Shown here in pieces: positions 15,882 through 24,458 of a DNA stretch of 45,869 nt. The stretch is from an uncultured Eubacteriales bacterium. GTDB taxonomy: Bacteria; Bacillota; Clostridia; Peptostreptococcales; Anaerovoracaceae. A program made the position numbers and the translations under genes. Each line of letters begins with the position of its first letter. Position 1 is the first letter of the stretch. The stretch spans positions 1 through 45,869 of the forward strand of contig CACWSO010000018.1 of assembly GCA_902763505.1 (NCBI GenBank), given 5' to 3'. The notes under the pieces are model-generated. The model saw nothing but the letters and a program-made list of their open reading frames with translations. It was not told the origin of the DNA and made no database searches.

Positions 15882-17189
15882 ATGACTACTTATTATCAGA
15901 AAGAAATAGAGACCGCGCCGCGTGAGGAAATCATCAGAATCCAAAACGAAAAGCTCCGCAAGCAGGTCAAACATGTATATGAAAACGTACCCTATTACCG
16001 AAATCTGATGGAAGAGAAGGGGCTGACGCCTGATGACATTCAAACCATTGAGGATATCAAGAAACTGCCGTTCCTCTCAAAAGCTGATTTGAGAGAATCC
16101 TATCCCTACGGATTGCTGGCTGTGCCTTTGAACGACTGTGTACGAATCCATTCCACCTCAGGAACTACGGGAAAACGCGTCGTCGCATTCTACACACAGC
16201 ATGATATCGATCTGTGGGAGGAGTGCTGCGCCAGAGCTATCGTGGCAGCAGGCGGCAGTGAAGAGGATGTTGTTCAGGTATGTTACGGATACGGGCTGTT
16301 CACAGGGGGGTCCGGATTGCATGGCGGCTCACACAAAGTGGGATGCCTCACACTGCCGATGTCATCTGGTAACACAGAGCGCCAGATTCAGTTCATGATG
16401 GACCTCAACTCTACCATCATCTGCTGCACACCTTCCTATGCGGCGTTCATCGGAGAATCTCTCGCAGAGAGAGGATATAAGCCGGAGGACAACAAGCTCA
16501 AGGCAGGTATTTTCGGAGCAGAACCTTGGACAGAGGAGATGCGTCAGAGTATCCAGAAGAGCCTGGGAATCAAGGCGTACGATATCTATGGATTAACGGA
16601 AACCAGCGGTCCGGGCGTTGCCTTCGAATGTGAAGCACAAAACGGTATGCACATTAATGAAGACCACTTCTACGCAGAGATCATCGATCCGGATACAGGC
16701 GAAGTGCTGCCGGAAGGATCTAAAGGCGAACTGGTATTCACAGCATTGGACAAAGAAGCGTTCCCGCTTTTGCGTTATCGTACTCGTGACATTTGTGTGC
16801 TCAGCCGTGAAAAGTGCTCATGCGGTCGTACTCATGTGAAGATGACCAAACCGATGGGAAGAAGCGATGACATGTTGATTATCCGCGGCGTCAATGTATT
16901 CCCGAGCCAGATCGAGACAGTGCTCCTGAACGAGGGATACACGCCGAATTATCAGATTGAAATCGGACGTAAGAACAACACAGATACCCTTGATATCTAT
17001 GTTGAGGCAGATCCATCGAAGATATCCGATAAGATTGCCGATATCCAGGATATGGAGAGCGGACTGGCGTCAGCGATGCGTACGATGCTTGGCATCGGAC
17101 CTAAGATTCACCTTGTGCCGCCTAAATCGATTACAAGAAGTGAAGGTAAGGCAGTAAGGGTTATCGATAATCGTAAACTGCATGATTAA
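15882..17189 (+). CDS. paaK: Phenylacetate-CoA ligase family protein
   Basis: The AMP-forming enzyme activates phenylacetate or related aryl acids to CoA thioesters. The 435-aa protein has the P-loop-like STSGTTGKRV (91-100), YGLTETSGPG, the hinge region RYRTRDICVLS, and the GRSDDMLIIRGVNVFPSQIE motif with the downstream C-terminal subdomain typical of PaaK. A CSCGRTH cluster matches the family. In anaerobes these ligases commonly neighbour indolepyruvate/arylpyruvate ferredoxin oxidoreductases; none is in the window. AAGGAG precedes ATG 15882. It shares the operon with the symporter upstream and the ACT protein 12 nt downstream. Confidence 0.93.
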   Translation: MTTYYQKEIETAPREEIIRIQNEKLRKQVKHVYENVPYYRNLMEEKGLTPDDIQTIEDIKKLPFLSKADLRESYPYGLLAVPLNDCVRIHSTSGTTGKRVVAFYTQHDIDLWEECCARAIVAAGGSEEDVVQVCYGYGLFTGGSGLHGGSHKVGCLTLPMSSGNTERQIQFMMDLNSTIICCTPSYAAFIGESLAERGYKPEDNKLKAGIFGAEPWTEEMRQSIQKSLGIKAYDIYGLTETSGPGVAFECEAQNGMHINEDHFYAEIIDPDTGEVLPEGSKGELVFTALDKEAFPLLRYRTRDICVLSREKCSCGRTHVKMTKPMGRSDDMLIIRGVNVFPSQIETVLLNEGYTPNYQIEIGRKNNTDTLDIYVEADPSKISDKIADIQDMESGLASAMRTMLGIGPKIHLVPPKSITRSEGKAVRVIDNRKLHD

Positions 17190-17201
17190 GGAGGAACAGA
17201 A

Positions 17202-17606
17202 ATGGCTATTACACAATTATCAATCTTCCTGGAGAACAAACCGGGAACGCTGCACGAGACTGTAAAGCGTATTTCAGAGGCTGGTGTCAATATCCGCGCA
17301 ATGACCATTGCGGAAGTAAGGGACTTCGGCATACTGAGAATCATCGTATCAGATGTAGAAAAGGCCATGGCAGTTCTGCAGGACGATCACATTATCACGA
17401 CGACAGAAGTTGTTTCTGCAGTCATGGAAGATAAGGCAGGAGCGCTTTATGACATACTCCAGGCGCTCGAATCAGCAAATGTAAACATTGAATACATGTA
17501 TGCGTACACAGGTGAGGTCACCGGAAGCGCGAACGTCGTATTCCGTGTTGATGACATCGAAGGGGCTGAAGCGAAGCTGAGAGAAGCAGGCGTACAGGTG
17601 CTGTAG
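17202..17606 (+). CDS. Tandem ACT-domain protein, PaaK-associated
   Basis: The 134-aa protein is two ACT domains in a row (about 4-66 and 70-132), the first opening LSIFLENKPGTLHETVKRISEAG and the second VMEDKAGALYDILQALESANV. ACT domains bind amino acids and regulate enzymes allosterically. This small type is a frequent partner of paaK in anaerobes; its ligand is not established to my knowledge. The position after a Tyr/Phe-controlled PaaK suggests feedback by an aromatic amino acid. AGGAGG precedes ATG 17202. Confidence 0.9.
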   Translation: MAITQLSIFLENKPGTLHETVKRISEAGVNIRAMTIAEVRDFGILRIIVSDVEKAMAVLQDDHIITTTEVVSAVMEDKAGALYDILQALESANVNIEYMYAYTGEVTGSANVVFRVDDIEGAEAKLREAGVQVL

Positions 17607-17618
17607 CAAATATCTACA

Positions 17619-17960
17619 TTACTCGATTTCGATTGTGTCAATGTAGAACTCGCTGCCGACTTCAGATTTTTCACCCTGGCCGCCGCAGTATGGGCATTCA
17701 AAGGTGAAGGGCTGTTTTTTGAACAGTTCGCCGCATTTGGTGCAGCGGAGTTTCGGTTCAACTTTAACAAATTCAAGAGAGGCGCCCTCGCAGAGGGTGC
17801 CTTCTGCTATGATGCCGAAATAGGTCTGGATGGCTTCTCCGACATAACCGGAGTAGTCACCGATGACCATGTTGACTTTGAGAACGCGGCTGCCGTTGTT
17901 TTCACGGCAGAACCGGTCGGCTGTTTTTACGATTTGTTCTGTGATTGGTAGTTCATGCAT
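17619..17960 (-). CDS. hypA: Nickel chaperone HypA
   Basis: HypA delivers nickel to the hydrogenase large-subunit precursor, normally with the GTPase HypB. The 113-aa protein begins MHE, whose His2 is the nickel ligand, and has a structural zinc site at Cys73, Cys76, Cys89 and Cys92. His2 fixes the start at ATG 17960. There is no ribosome site upstream, and an extended -10 ends 6 nt before ATG, so the message is probably leaderless. It converges with the ACT gene (12 bp between the stops). Confidence 0.95.
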   Translation of the reverse strand: MHELPITEQIVKTADRFCRENNGSRVLKVNMVIGDYSGYVGEAIQTYFGIIAEGTLCEGASLEFVKVEPKLRCTKCGELFKKQPFTFECPYCGGQGEKSEVGSEFYIDTIEIE

Positions 17961-17966
17961 AACGAT

Positions 17967-17975
17967 ATTATATCA
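17967..17975 (-). promoter_or_regulatory. Extended -10 promoter of hypA, leaderless type
   Basis: TGATATAAT on the minus strand ends 6 nt before the ATG of hypA. The -35 region is poor. It diverges from the perfect promoter at 17985-18013. Confidence 0.75.
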
Positions 17976-17984
17976 CAGAAACCA

Positions 17985-18013
17985 TTGACACACACTTGTG
18001 GAAAAAGTATAAT
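17985..18013 (+). promoter_or_regulatory. Perfect consensus sigma-A promoter of the NSS transporter
   Basis: TTGACA, exactly 17 nt, then TATAAT: all twelve positions match the sigma-70/A consensus. Transcription would start near 18020, about 60 nt before the coding start. Confidence 0.93.
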
Positions 18014-18082
18014 ATTTGAGTTCATTATATTGTGTATAATCACAAATCGGTATTATTATTTTTTAGAGAGGAAGTGTTTAAT

Positions 18083-19576
18083 TTGAGAGCACAATGGAAC
18101 AGCAAACTAGGTTTCATACTCGCTGCTATCGGTTCCGCGGTAGGTCTTGGTAATCTGTGGAGATTCCCATATATCGCAGCAACCAACGGTGGCGGCGCAT
18201 TCATTTTCCCGTACCTGTTTGCCATTCTCACAGCTGGTATTCCTATTCTTATTCTGGAATACACATTAGGGAAAACCTACAGATCAGGTGCTCCTGGTAC
18301 ACTGGCGAGAATCAACACGAAGTTTGAGTTCCTCGGCTGGTTCCAGGTATTGATTTCATTCCTGATCACCGTTTACTATTTCGCAATCGTAGTATGGGTA
18401 CTCTGCTACATCGGCAAGGCGTTCGGTTGCACCTGGGGTGATGATACATCCGGATCATTCTTCTCGGGAACACTGGAGATCACTGACAGCATCACAGATG
18501 TTGGCGGTATCAATCCGGGACTGCTTGCTCCATTCTTCATCGTATGGATCGTTGTAGCAATTATCATGTACGGCGGTATCAACAAGGGCATCGACATTGC
18601 ATGTAAGATCTGTCTGCCGATTCTGCTGCTTTGCGTAGTTGTCATCTTCTTCAGAGGAATCACACTGCCGGGCGCTATCGATGGTATTGCTTACATGTTC
18701 ACACCTGATTGGAGTGCAATCGCCAAGCCGGATGTTTGGGTAGCTGCGTATGGACAGGTATTCTTCAGCTTATCCATCGCATTCGCAATCATGATCAGTT
18801 ACTCATCATACCTGCCTAAGGAAGAAGACGTTGTCAACACTGCGTTCCTGACTGCATGCACGAACCATGGATTTGAGATCTTCGCCGGCATCGGCATCTT
18901 CTCCATCATCGGTTACATGGCATACGCTCAGAACTGCGGCGTAGAAGACGTTGCTGCAGCAGGCGTTGGTCTGGCATTCGTTGTATTCCCAACCGCAATC
19001 AGCACACTGCCTGCACTGAACTCACTCTTCGGAGTACTGTTCTTCGTATCACTGTTCACAGCAGGTATCACTTCACTGATTTCCATCATCCAGGCTGTTA
19101 TCACAGGCGTACAGGACAAGTGGGAACTGTCACACACAAAGGCAGTTACAATGGTTCTGATCCCTGCATTCATCGTATCATTCCTGTTTGTCACAAGAGC
19201 AGGTCTGTACTTCCTGGATCTGGCGGACTACGTTGCAAACAACATCGGCATCGTAGCCAGCGGCGTTATCGAAGTTGTCCTGATCGGCTGGTTCTTCAAG
19301 CCTGAAAAGATCAGAGCAGCTGCTAACGAGTACTCCAACTTCAGCATTGGTAAATGGTGGATTTGGTGTCTGAAGATCGTCACTGTAATCGTACTCGGCT
19401 ACACGACGATTTCCAACCTGATTACTTACTTCAGAGATGGATATGATGTATATCCGCTTTGGATCGGCGTCATCTTCATTCTGTTCCTGGTAATCGGCAC
19501 ATTCGTTTTGACTATGGCCAAGGGCAAACCAAGCTTCTACAAGAAGCCGGATGATGCTCCTGGATATGATGACTAA
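18083..19576 (+). CDS. Neurotransmitter:sodium symporter family transporter
   Basis: The 497-aa protein has about 12 transmembrane helices and the NSS signature AQWNSKLGFILAAIGSAVGLGNLWRFPY, in which the GNLWRFPY helix forms the substrate and sodium sites. Bacterial members import amino acids (Met, Ala, Tyr, Trp, Leu). The companion small subunit downstream points to the MetP type. The family N-terminus places the start at TTG 18083, 11 nt after AGAGG; earlier in-frame codons give an atypical extension. A perfect consensus promoter suggests high expression. Confidence 0.93.
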   Translation: MRAQWNSKLGFILAAIGSAVGLGNLWRFPYIAATNGGGAFIFPYLFAILTAGIPILILEYTLGKTYRSGAPGTLARINTKFEFLGWFQVLISFLITVYYFAIVVWVLCYIGKAFGCTWGDDTSGSFFSGTLEITDSITDVGGINPGLLAPFFIVWIVVAIIMYGGINKGIDIACKICLPILLLCVVVIFFRGITLPGAIDGIAYMFTPDWSAIAKPDVWVAAYGQVFFSLSIAFAIMISYSSYLPKEEDVVNTAFLTACTNHGFEIFAGIGIFSIIGYMAYAQNCGVEDVAAAGVGLAFVVFPTAISTLPALNSLFGVLFFVSLFTAGITSLISIIQAVITGVQDKWELSHTKAVTMVLIPAFIVSFLFVTRAGLYFLDLADYVANNIGIVASGVIEVVLIGWFFKPEKIRAAANEYSNFSIGKWWIWCLKIVTVIVLGYTTISNLITYFRDGYDVYPLWIGVIFILFLVIGTFVLTMAKGKPSFYKKPDDAPGYDD

Positions 19577-19591
19577 GAAGGAGGTAACACA

Positions 19592-19813
19592 ATGAGCGCA
19601 AGTGCAATCATTATGATGCTGATCGCATGCATCGGACTGTGGGGCGGTATTGCTGTTTCTCTCGTCATCATGATGAAGAGCAACAGAAAGAAGGCCGAAG
19701 CTGCAGGCGGAACAGATTCTTCATTTGCTAAGGAATGGGCTGATGCAGAAATGCTCCCTGACGAAGACGAACGCAGAAGAGAGCAGGCACAGAAAATTCT
19801 GGACCGCAAATAA
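19592..19813 (+). CDS. NSS transporter small subunit (MetS type)
   Basis: The 73-aa protein has one N-terminal transmembrane helix (MSASAIIMMLIACIGLWGGI onward) followed by a charged cytoplasmic tail. It matches the methionine/alanine importer small-subunit family, required with MetP in Corynebacterium. AAGGAGG precedes ATG 19592, 15 bp after the transporter stop. Confidence 0.88.
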   Translation: MSASAIIMMLIACIGLWGGIAVSLVIMMKSNRKKAEAAGGTDSSFAKEWADAEMLPDEDERRREQAQKILDRK

Positions 19814-19826
19814 TAAAATCAGAAAC

Positions 19827-19856
19827 AAAAGCACGCCGGAAACGGCGTGCTTTTTC
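19827..19856 (+). terminator. Intrinsic terminator after the NSS pair
   Basis: AAAAGCACGCCG-GAAA-CGGCGTGCTTTTT is a perfect stem with a GAAA tetraloop and a T run. Confidence 0.95.
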
Positions 19857-19869
19857 TATGCAGAATTTG

Positions 19870-19878
19870 TGCTATAAT
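19870..19878 (+). promoter_or_regulatory. Extended -10 promoter of the histidine kinase gene
   Basis: TGCTATAAT directly after the preceding terminator; about 45 nt of leader before ATG 19930. Unlike the leaderless set, this gene has a ribosome site (AGGTGG). Confidence 0.65.
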
Positions 19879-19929
19879 AGTAATTGTAAGAATCTGCGCA
19901 AAGCGAAAGCATTGATGATAGGTGGAACA

Positions 19930-22599
19930 ATGGTAAAGAATGATATACGGAAGGGCATGGGCAAAAAAGGCACGCTGATTGCATTTGGCGGCATTATGCT
20001 GGTCATGCTGATTCTCGTACTCGGAACGATTTGGATGGGGCATACCGCAAAGAAGAATGCAGATGAATCTGTCAAGGTGGTCAGCCATTTGTATTTGGAT
20101 GAGCTGGCAGGCCGCCGTGAGCAGGTTGTCTCGGATAATCTGAAGGGACGAGTCTTCGATATGCAGACCGCCCTTGAGATGATGGGCGAAGAAGACCTGA
20201 TTGATGAGGAACATCTGCAAGCATACCAAGCCAAGATGAAGAAGTACTTCCGCCTGGAGAAGTTCGCCTTTGTGGATGAAGACGGCGTGATTTACACATC
20301 AAAAGGGCAGCAGAATGATATCGGCACATACGCCTTTGATTATCATTCGATTGAAGGCGCTGACATATCGATCAAAGACCTGGATGAGAAGAACAAGTCC
20401 GTCATTATCGCTGAGCCTGTTGAGCTGTCTCTAGAGGGCAAGAAACTGGTTGCCTGCTTTGAGGAAATCAGCATGGAAGAAATGCTCGCTGGCGTATCTA
20501 TGCAGTCTCAGGAAAGCGATGCAACGTTCTCAAATATCTATACCCAAAGCGGTGTTGCGCTGACGAACCAGATCCTGGGCGGACTCGCCGTAGAAGATAA
20601 TTTGCTGGAGGCTATGTCACACGCTGATTATGATGAGGGATATTCTTACGAGAAGGTTTGTGATGATTTTGCGAATCTGAAACAAGGGGAAGCCTCTTTT
20701 ACATATAACGATATTTATGAAACACTGAGTTATGTTCCCATCGAGGGGACAGACTGGATGCTGACGTATCTGATCCGGGAAAGTGTCATCAGTGATAAAG
20801 TAGGCTCTTTGTCGCAGGGAATCATAACCAGAAGCGTCCTGATGTCTATTCTGACGATACTGATTATGCTTGCAGTTCTCTTATTTGTCCTTCGGCAGAA
20901 CAGAAGGAACACAGAACTGCTGCTTGCGAAGGAGGCTGCAGATGCGGAGGCAAGAACACGTCAGGAGGAACTGGATTACAGAATCTCTGTACAGAAGAAG
21001 CTGGAGGAACAGAGCCAGATGCTGAGCGACGCCCTCGGCGCAGCGGAGGAGGCGAACAAAGCCAAGACAGCATTCCTGTCAAATATGAGCCATGAGATTC
21101 GTACACCGATGAACGCTATCATCGGGCTGGACAATATCGCGCTGAATGATCCTGAAACACCGGAAAAGACCAAGGAATATCTCGAGAAGATCGGGGATTC
21201 CGCAGATCATCTGCTGGGACTCATTAACGATATTCTGGACATGTCCCGCATTGAATCCGGAAGACTTGTAATGCGGAATGAAGAGTTCTCCTTTCAGAAG
21301 CTGCTGGAAGGTATCAATACTATGTTCAGCAGCCAGTGCGCAGACAACGGGCAGGATTACCAATGCCACATCAACGGCCATATCGACGAGTATTATGTCG
21401 GCGACAGCATGAAACTGAAGCAGGTGCTGATCAACATCCTCGGCAATGCTGTTAAGTTTACGCCGGAAGGCGGCAAAGTGGAACTGGAGGCAGAGAAGAA
21501 GGCGGAATACGAAGGACAGACCACACTGCAATTTAGGATTTCAGACACCGGCATCGGAATGAGTGAAGAATTCCTGCCGCATATTTTCGACGCATTTGCA
21601 CAGGAGGATTCGTCTTCGACAAACAAATACGGAAGCTCCGGACTCGGCCTCGCAATCACAAAGAGCATCGTGGAAATGATGAACGGCAACATTCAGGTCG
21701 AAAGTGAGAAGGGCAAAGGCACCGTATTCACCGTTACGGTCACTCTGATGAATTCAGAACGGTCGTCAGGGAACATCGATTTTGATGTCGATCCACAGAA
21801 AATGTGTGTCCTGATCATCGATGATGATCCGATTGCATGCGAACATGCCAAGTTGGTACTGGGAAAGGCAGGGATTTCTTCGGAGATTGCCGAGTCCGGT
21901 AAAGAAGCAATCGAAATGGTGCAGCTGCGTAGTGCGCGTATGAATCCGTACAATCTCATTCTGGTCGACTGGAAGATGCCGGAGATGGATGGTGTTGAAA
22001 CATCCCGCAGGATACGCGAAATTGTTGGCGGTGAGTCAGCAATCATCATCCTGACAGCGTATCGATGGGAAGACGTGCTGGAAGAAGCGCTGCAAGCCGG
22101 CGTCGACAGTTTCCTCTCAAAACCGTTGTTCGCTCCGACGGTAATTGAAGAATACAAGAGCGCCATGACCAAGAAGGGAATCGTCATCGACAATGAAAAG
22201 GTCAAGGCTGATTTGGAAGGACGTCATATCCTGCTGGCAGAGGATGTACAGGTGAATGCGGATATTATGATGATGGTACTTCAGACACGGCAGATAGATG
22301 CGGATCTGGCTGAAAACGGAAAAATCGCTGTAGAAAAGTTTGAATCCCATGAGCCGGGATACTACTCTGCGATTCTGATGGATATGCGTATGCCTGAAAT
22401 GGACGGTCTGGAAGCGACGCGTACAATTCGCGCAATGAATCGCCCGGATGCAAAGAACATCCCGATTATCGCGCTGACGGCGAATGCCTTTGATGAGGAT
22501 GTGCAGAAGAGTATGCAGGCAGGTCTCAACGCTCATCTAAGCAAACCGGTCCAGCCGGATATTCTCTTTGAGACATTAGAGAATCTGATAGAAGAGTAG
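19930..22599 (+). CDS. Hybrid sensor histidine kinase with two receiver domains
   Basis: The 889-aa membrane kinase has a transmembrane helix near 15-37 and a large extracytoplasmic sensor to about 295, probably Cache-like (not proven). A second helix lies near 300-320, followed by a coiled coil. HisKA has phospho-acceptor His388 in NMSHEIRTPMNA; the ATPase domain has NILGNAVKFTPEGG, DTGIGM and GSSGLGLAI. Two receivers follow: the first with IIDDD and Asp680 (LVDWKMPEMDG), the second with Asp818 (LMDMRMPEMDG). There is no HPt or output domain and no response regulator beside it. ATG 19930 has AGGTGG 5 nt upstream. Confidence 0.92.
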   Translation: MVKNDIRKGMGKKGTLIAFGGIMLVMLILVLGTIWMGHTAKKNADESVKVVSHLYLDELAGRREQVVSDNLKGRVFDMQTALEMMGEEDLIDEEHLQAYQAKMKKYFRLEKFAFVDEDGVIYTSKGQQNDIGTYAFDYHSIEGADISIKDLDEKNKSVIIAEPVELSLEGKKLVACFEEISMEEMLAGVSMQSQESDATFSNIYTQSGVALTNQILGGLAVEDNLLEAMSHADYDEGYSYEKVCDDFANLKQGEASFTYNDIYETLSYVPIEGTDWMLTYLIRESVISDKVGSLSQGIITRSVLMSILTILIMLAVLLFVLRQNRRNTELLLAKEAADAEARTRQEELDYRISVQKKLEEQSQMLSDALGAAEEANKAKTAFLSNMSHEIRTPMNAIIGLDNIALNDPETPEKTKEYLEKIGDSADHLLGLINDILDMSRIESGRLVMRNEEFSFQKLLEGINTMFSSQCADNGQDYQCHINGHIDEYYVGDSMKLKQVLINILGNAVKFTPEGGKVELEAEKKAEYEGQTTLQFRISDTGIGMSEEFLPHIFDAFAQEDSSSTNKYGSSGLGLAITKSIVEMMNGNIQVESEKGKGTVFTVTVTLMNSERSSGNIDFDVDPQKMCVLIIDDDPIACEHAKLVLGKAGISSEIAESGKEAIEMVQLRSARMNPYNLILVDWKMPEMDGVETSRRIREIVGGESAIIILTAYRWEDVLEEALQAGVDSFLSKPLFAPTVIEEYKSAMTKKGIVIDNEKVKADLEGRHILLAEDVQVNADIMMMVLQTRQIDADLAENGKIAVEKFESHEPGYYSAILMDMRMPEMDGLEATRTIRAMNRPDAKNIPIIALTANAFDEDVQKSMQAGLNAHLSKPVQPDILFETLENLIEE

Positions 22600-22604
22600 T
22601 CTTC

Positions 22605-22633
22605 TTTACGAACACGCGCAAACATGTTAGAAT
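22605..22633 (+). promoter_or_regulatory. Promoter of the ybaK-hypCDE operon
   Basis: TTTACG (22605-22610), 17 nt, TAGAAT (22628-22633) preceded by TGT, an extended -10. It starts 5 nt after the kinase stop codon. Confidence 0.65.
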
Positions 22634-22655
22634 GCGCTTTGTGTGGAGGTAACAA

Positions 22656-23144
22656 ATGGCAATTGATAAAGTAAGAGAATATTTCCGTCAGTTCGGAATG
22701 GAAGACAGAGTGATGGAGTTTGACGTTTCCAGCGCTACCGTTGATCTGGCAGCGGAAGCAGTCGGCGTAGAAGGCGCACGTATCTGCAAAACCATGTCAT
22801 TTCTCAAACCGAATGGCGAAGGGGCCATTCTCGTGCAGATGGCAGGCGATGGAAGAATCAACAATAGAAAGTTCAAGGATCAGTTCGGGTTCAAAGCGAA
22901 AATGCTGAAGCCGGATGAGGTGCTGGAATACACAGGTCACGCCATTGGTGGCGTTTGCGCCTTTGCGATAGAGCGTGATGATGTGGATGTGTACTGTGAC
23001 GAAACACTGAAGCGGTTTGAAACAGTATTTCCTGCCTGCGGATCTGACAACAGCGCCATCGAACTGACCTGTGATGAAATATATAAGTATTCCAATGCGA
23101 TCGGCTGGGTGGACATCTGCAAGCTGCCGGAAGAGGAGGCGTAG
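22656..23144 (+). CDS. YbaK/EbsC-family aminoacyl-tRNA deacylase
   Basis: The 162-aa single-domain protein belongs to the YbaK/ProX-like family, which clears mischarged aminoacyl-tRNAs in trans. Recognisable segments are CKTMSFLKPNGEGAILVQMAGDGRINNRKFK and GHAIGGVCAFAIERD. Whether it acts on Ala-, Cys- or other tRNA-Pro cannot be told. GGAGG lies 6 nt before ATG. It leads an operon with hypC, 3 nt downstream of its stop, though no functional link to hydrogenase maturation is known. Confidence 0.85.
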   Translation: MAIDKVREYFRQFGMEDRVMEFDVSSATVDLAAEAVGVEGARICKTMSFLKPNGEGAILVQMAGDGRINNRKFKDQFGFKAKMLKPDEVLEYTGHAIGGVCAFAIERDDVDVYCDETLKRFETVFPACGSDNSAIELTCDEIYKYSNAIGWVDICKLPEEEA

Positions 23145-23147
23145 ATT

Positions 23148-23363
23148 ATGTGCGTCGCAATTCCCGGAAGAGTCGCTGAAATAAACGGAAGTACAGCCAA
23201 GGTGGACTTCAACGGAAACCTTGTTAACGTGAATATCGGACTGGTGGAGCCTAAGATCGACCAGTATGTTCTGGTGCACGCAGGCTGCGCTATTGAAGTC
23301 ATGGAGAAGGAACAGGCACAGGAGATCATCGATCTCTTTGCCGATCTGGAGGCGATGGCGTGA
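23148..23363 (+). CDS. hypC: Hydrogenase maturation chaperone HypC
   Basis: HypC carries the Fe(CN)2CO unit with HypD and delivers it to the hydrogenase large subunit. The 71-aa protein starts MCVAIPGRV, with the essential Cys2, and has the OB-fold pattern DYVLVHAG-like (DQYVLVHAGCAIEVM). Cys2 fixes the start. GAGGAGG precedes it. The stop overlaps hypD by one base. Confidence 0.95.
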   Translation: MCVAIPGRVAEINGSTAKVDFNGNLVNVNIGLVEPKIDQYVLVHAGCAIEVMEKEQAQEIIDLFADLEAMA

Positions 23364-24424
23364 TGGAAATCACACAGGTAATTGAGTATCTCAAAAACTA
23401 TGACGGAAGACAGCTGAAGCTGATGGAAGTTTGCGGCACTCACACTGCCGCAATTTTTAAGAACGGCATCCGTGACTTGATTTCACCGAAGATCAAGCTG
23501 ATATCGGGTCCGGGATGCCCCGTATGCGTGACGCCGACCGCCTTTATCGACAAATGCGTTGCGTATGCAAAGGCACTGAACTGCGAACTGCTGACCTTTG
23601 GTGATATGATGAAAGTGCCGGGTACAGCAGGCAGTCTCTCAGAGAATAAAGCTGCGGGAGAAGATGGCGCAAAAGCAAACATCACCATCATGTACTCGCC
23701 GCTGGAAGCCATTGAAAAGGCAAAAGCAAACCCGGAAATCACCTATGCCGTCGCAGCAGTAGGCTTTGAAACTACAGCGCCGACATACGCGCTGCTGGTC
23801 AAAGAGGCGGCCAGACAGGGTGTTGAAAACATCAGGCTCGTAACCGCCCTCAAAACGGCGATACCGGCACTGAGATGGATCTGTGAGAATCAGAACGATA
23901 TCGATGGGTTTATTTGTCCGGGACATGTCAGTGTCATCACAGGAGTCCATGTTTATGATCAGCTGGCTGAGGACTATCACAAGCCTTTCGTTGTTTCCGG
24001 CTTTGAGGCAGAGCACATTCTCGCAGCGATTTACAGAATCGTGAAGCAGATTGAAGCGGGAGAGGGCCGTGTAGAGAACATGTATCCGAACGCGGTGAAA
24101 GAGGATGGCAACCCGAAAGCGCTGCAGGCGATTGAAGAAGTATTCACATCTGGAGCAGCTGTCTGGAGAGGCCTTGGCCCCATCGATGGGTCAGGACTCT
24201 ATCTAAAGGATGAATATGAGGTCTATGACGGCGGGAGCCGCGGACTTGATGACGATATGGAACTGCCGGAAGGCTGCAGATGCGGCGACGTTATCACTGG
24301 CAGAATCAATCCGGACCAGTGTCCGATGTTTGCAGGAGGAAGCTGTACTCCAATGGATCCATTCGGGCCATGCATGGTTTCCAGCGAAGGATCCTGCGGA
24401 ATCTGGTACAGGAATAAACACTAA
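23363..24424 (+). CDS. hypD: Hydrogenase maturation protein HypD
   Basis: HypD is the iron-sulfur scaffold on which the Fe(CN)2CO cofactor is assembled. The 353-aa protein has MEVCGTHT, GPGCPVCVTP, and the C-terminal cysteine-rich region (CRCGDVITG, QCPMFAGGSCTP, GPCMVSSEGSC). ATG 23363 follows GGAGG at 23348-23352; a GTG three bases earlier is less likely. Confidence 0.95.
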   Translation: MEITQVIEYLKNYDGRQLKLMEVCGTHTAAIFKNGIRDLISPKIKLISGPGCPVCVTPTAFIDKCVAYAKALNCELLTFGDMMKVPGTAGSLSENKAAGEDGAKANITIMYSPLEAIEKAKANPEITYAVAAVGFETTAPTYALLVKEAARQGVENIRLVTALKTAIPALRWICENQNDIDGFICPGHVSVITGVHVYDQLAEDYHKPFVVSGFEAEHILAAIYRIVKQIEAGEGRVENMYPNAVKEDGNPKALQAIEEVFTSGAAVWRGLGPIDGSGLYLKDEYEVYDGGSRGLDDDMELPEGCRCGDVITGRINPDQCPMFAGGSCTPMDPFGPCMVSSEGSCGIWYRNKH

Positions 24425-24458
24425 TCAGGCGGTGGGAAACTGCCAATCGGAGGAGAAA

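Noticed and set aside
24210-24458. 83-residue N-terminal extension of HypE
   Set aside because: The extension overlaps hypD out of frame, and a strong AGGAG directly precedes the standard HypE start.
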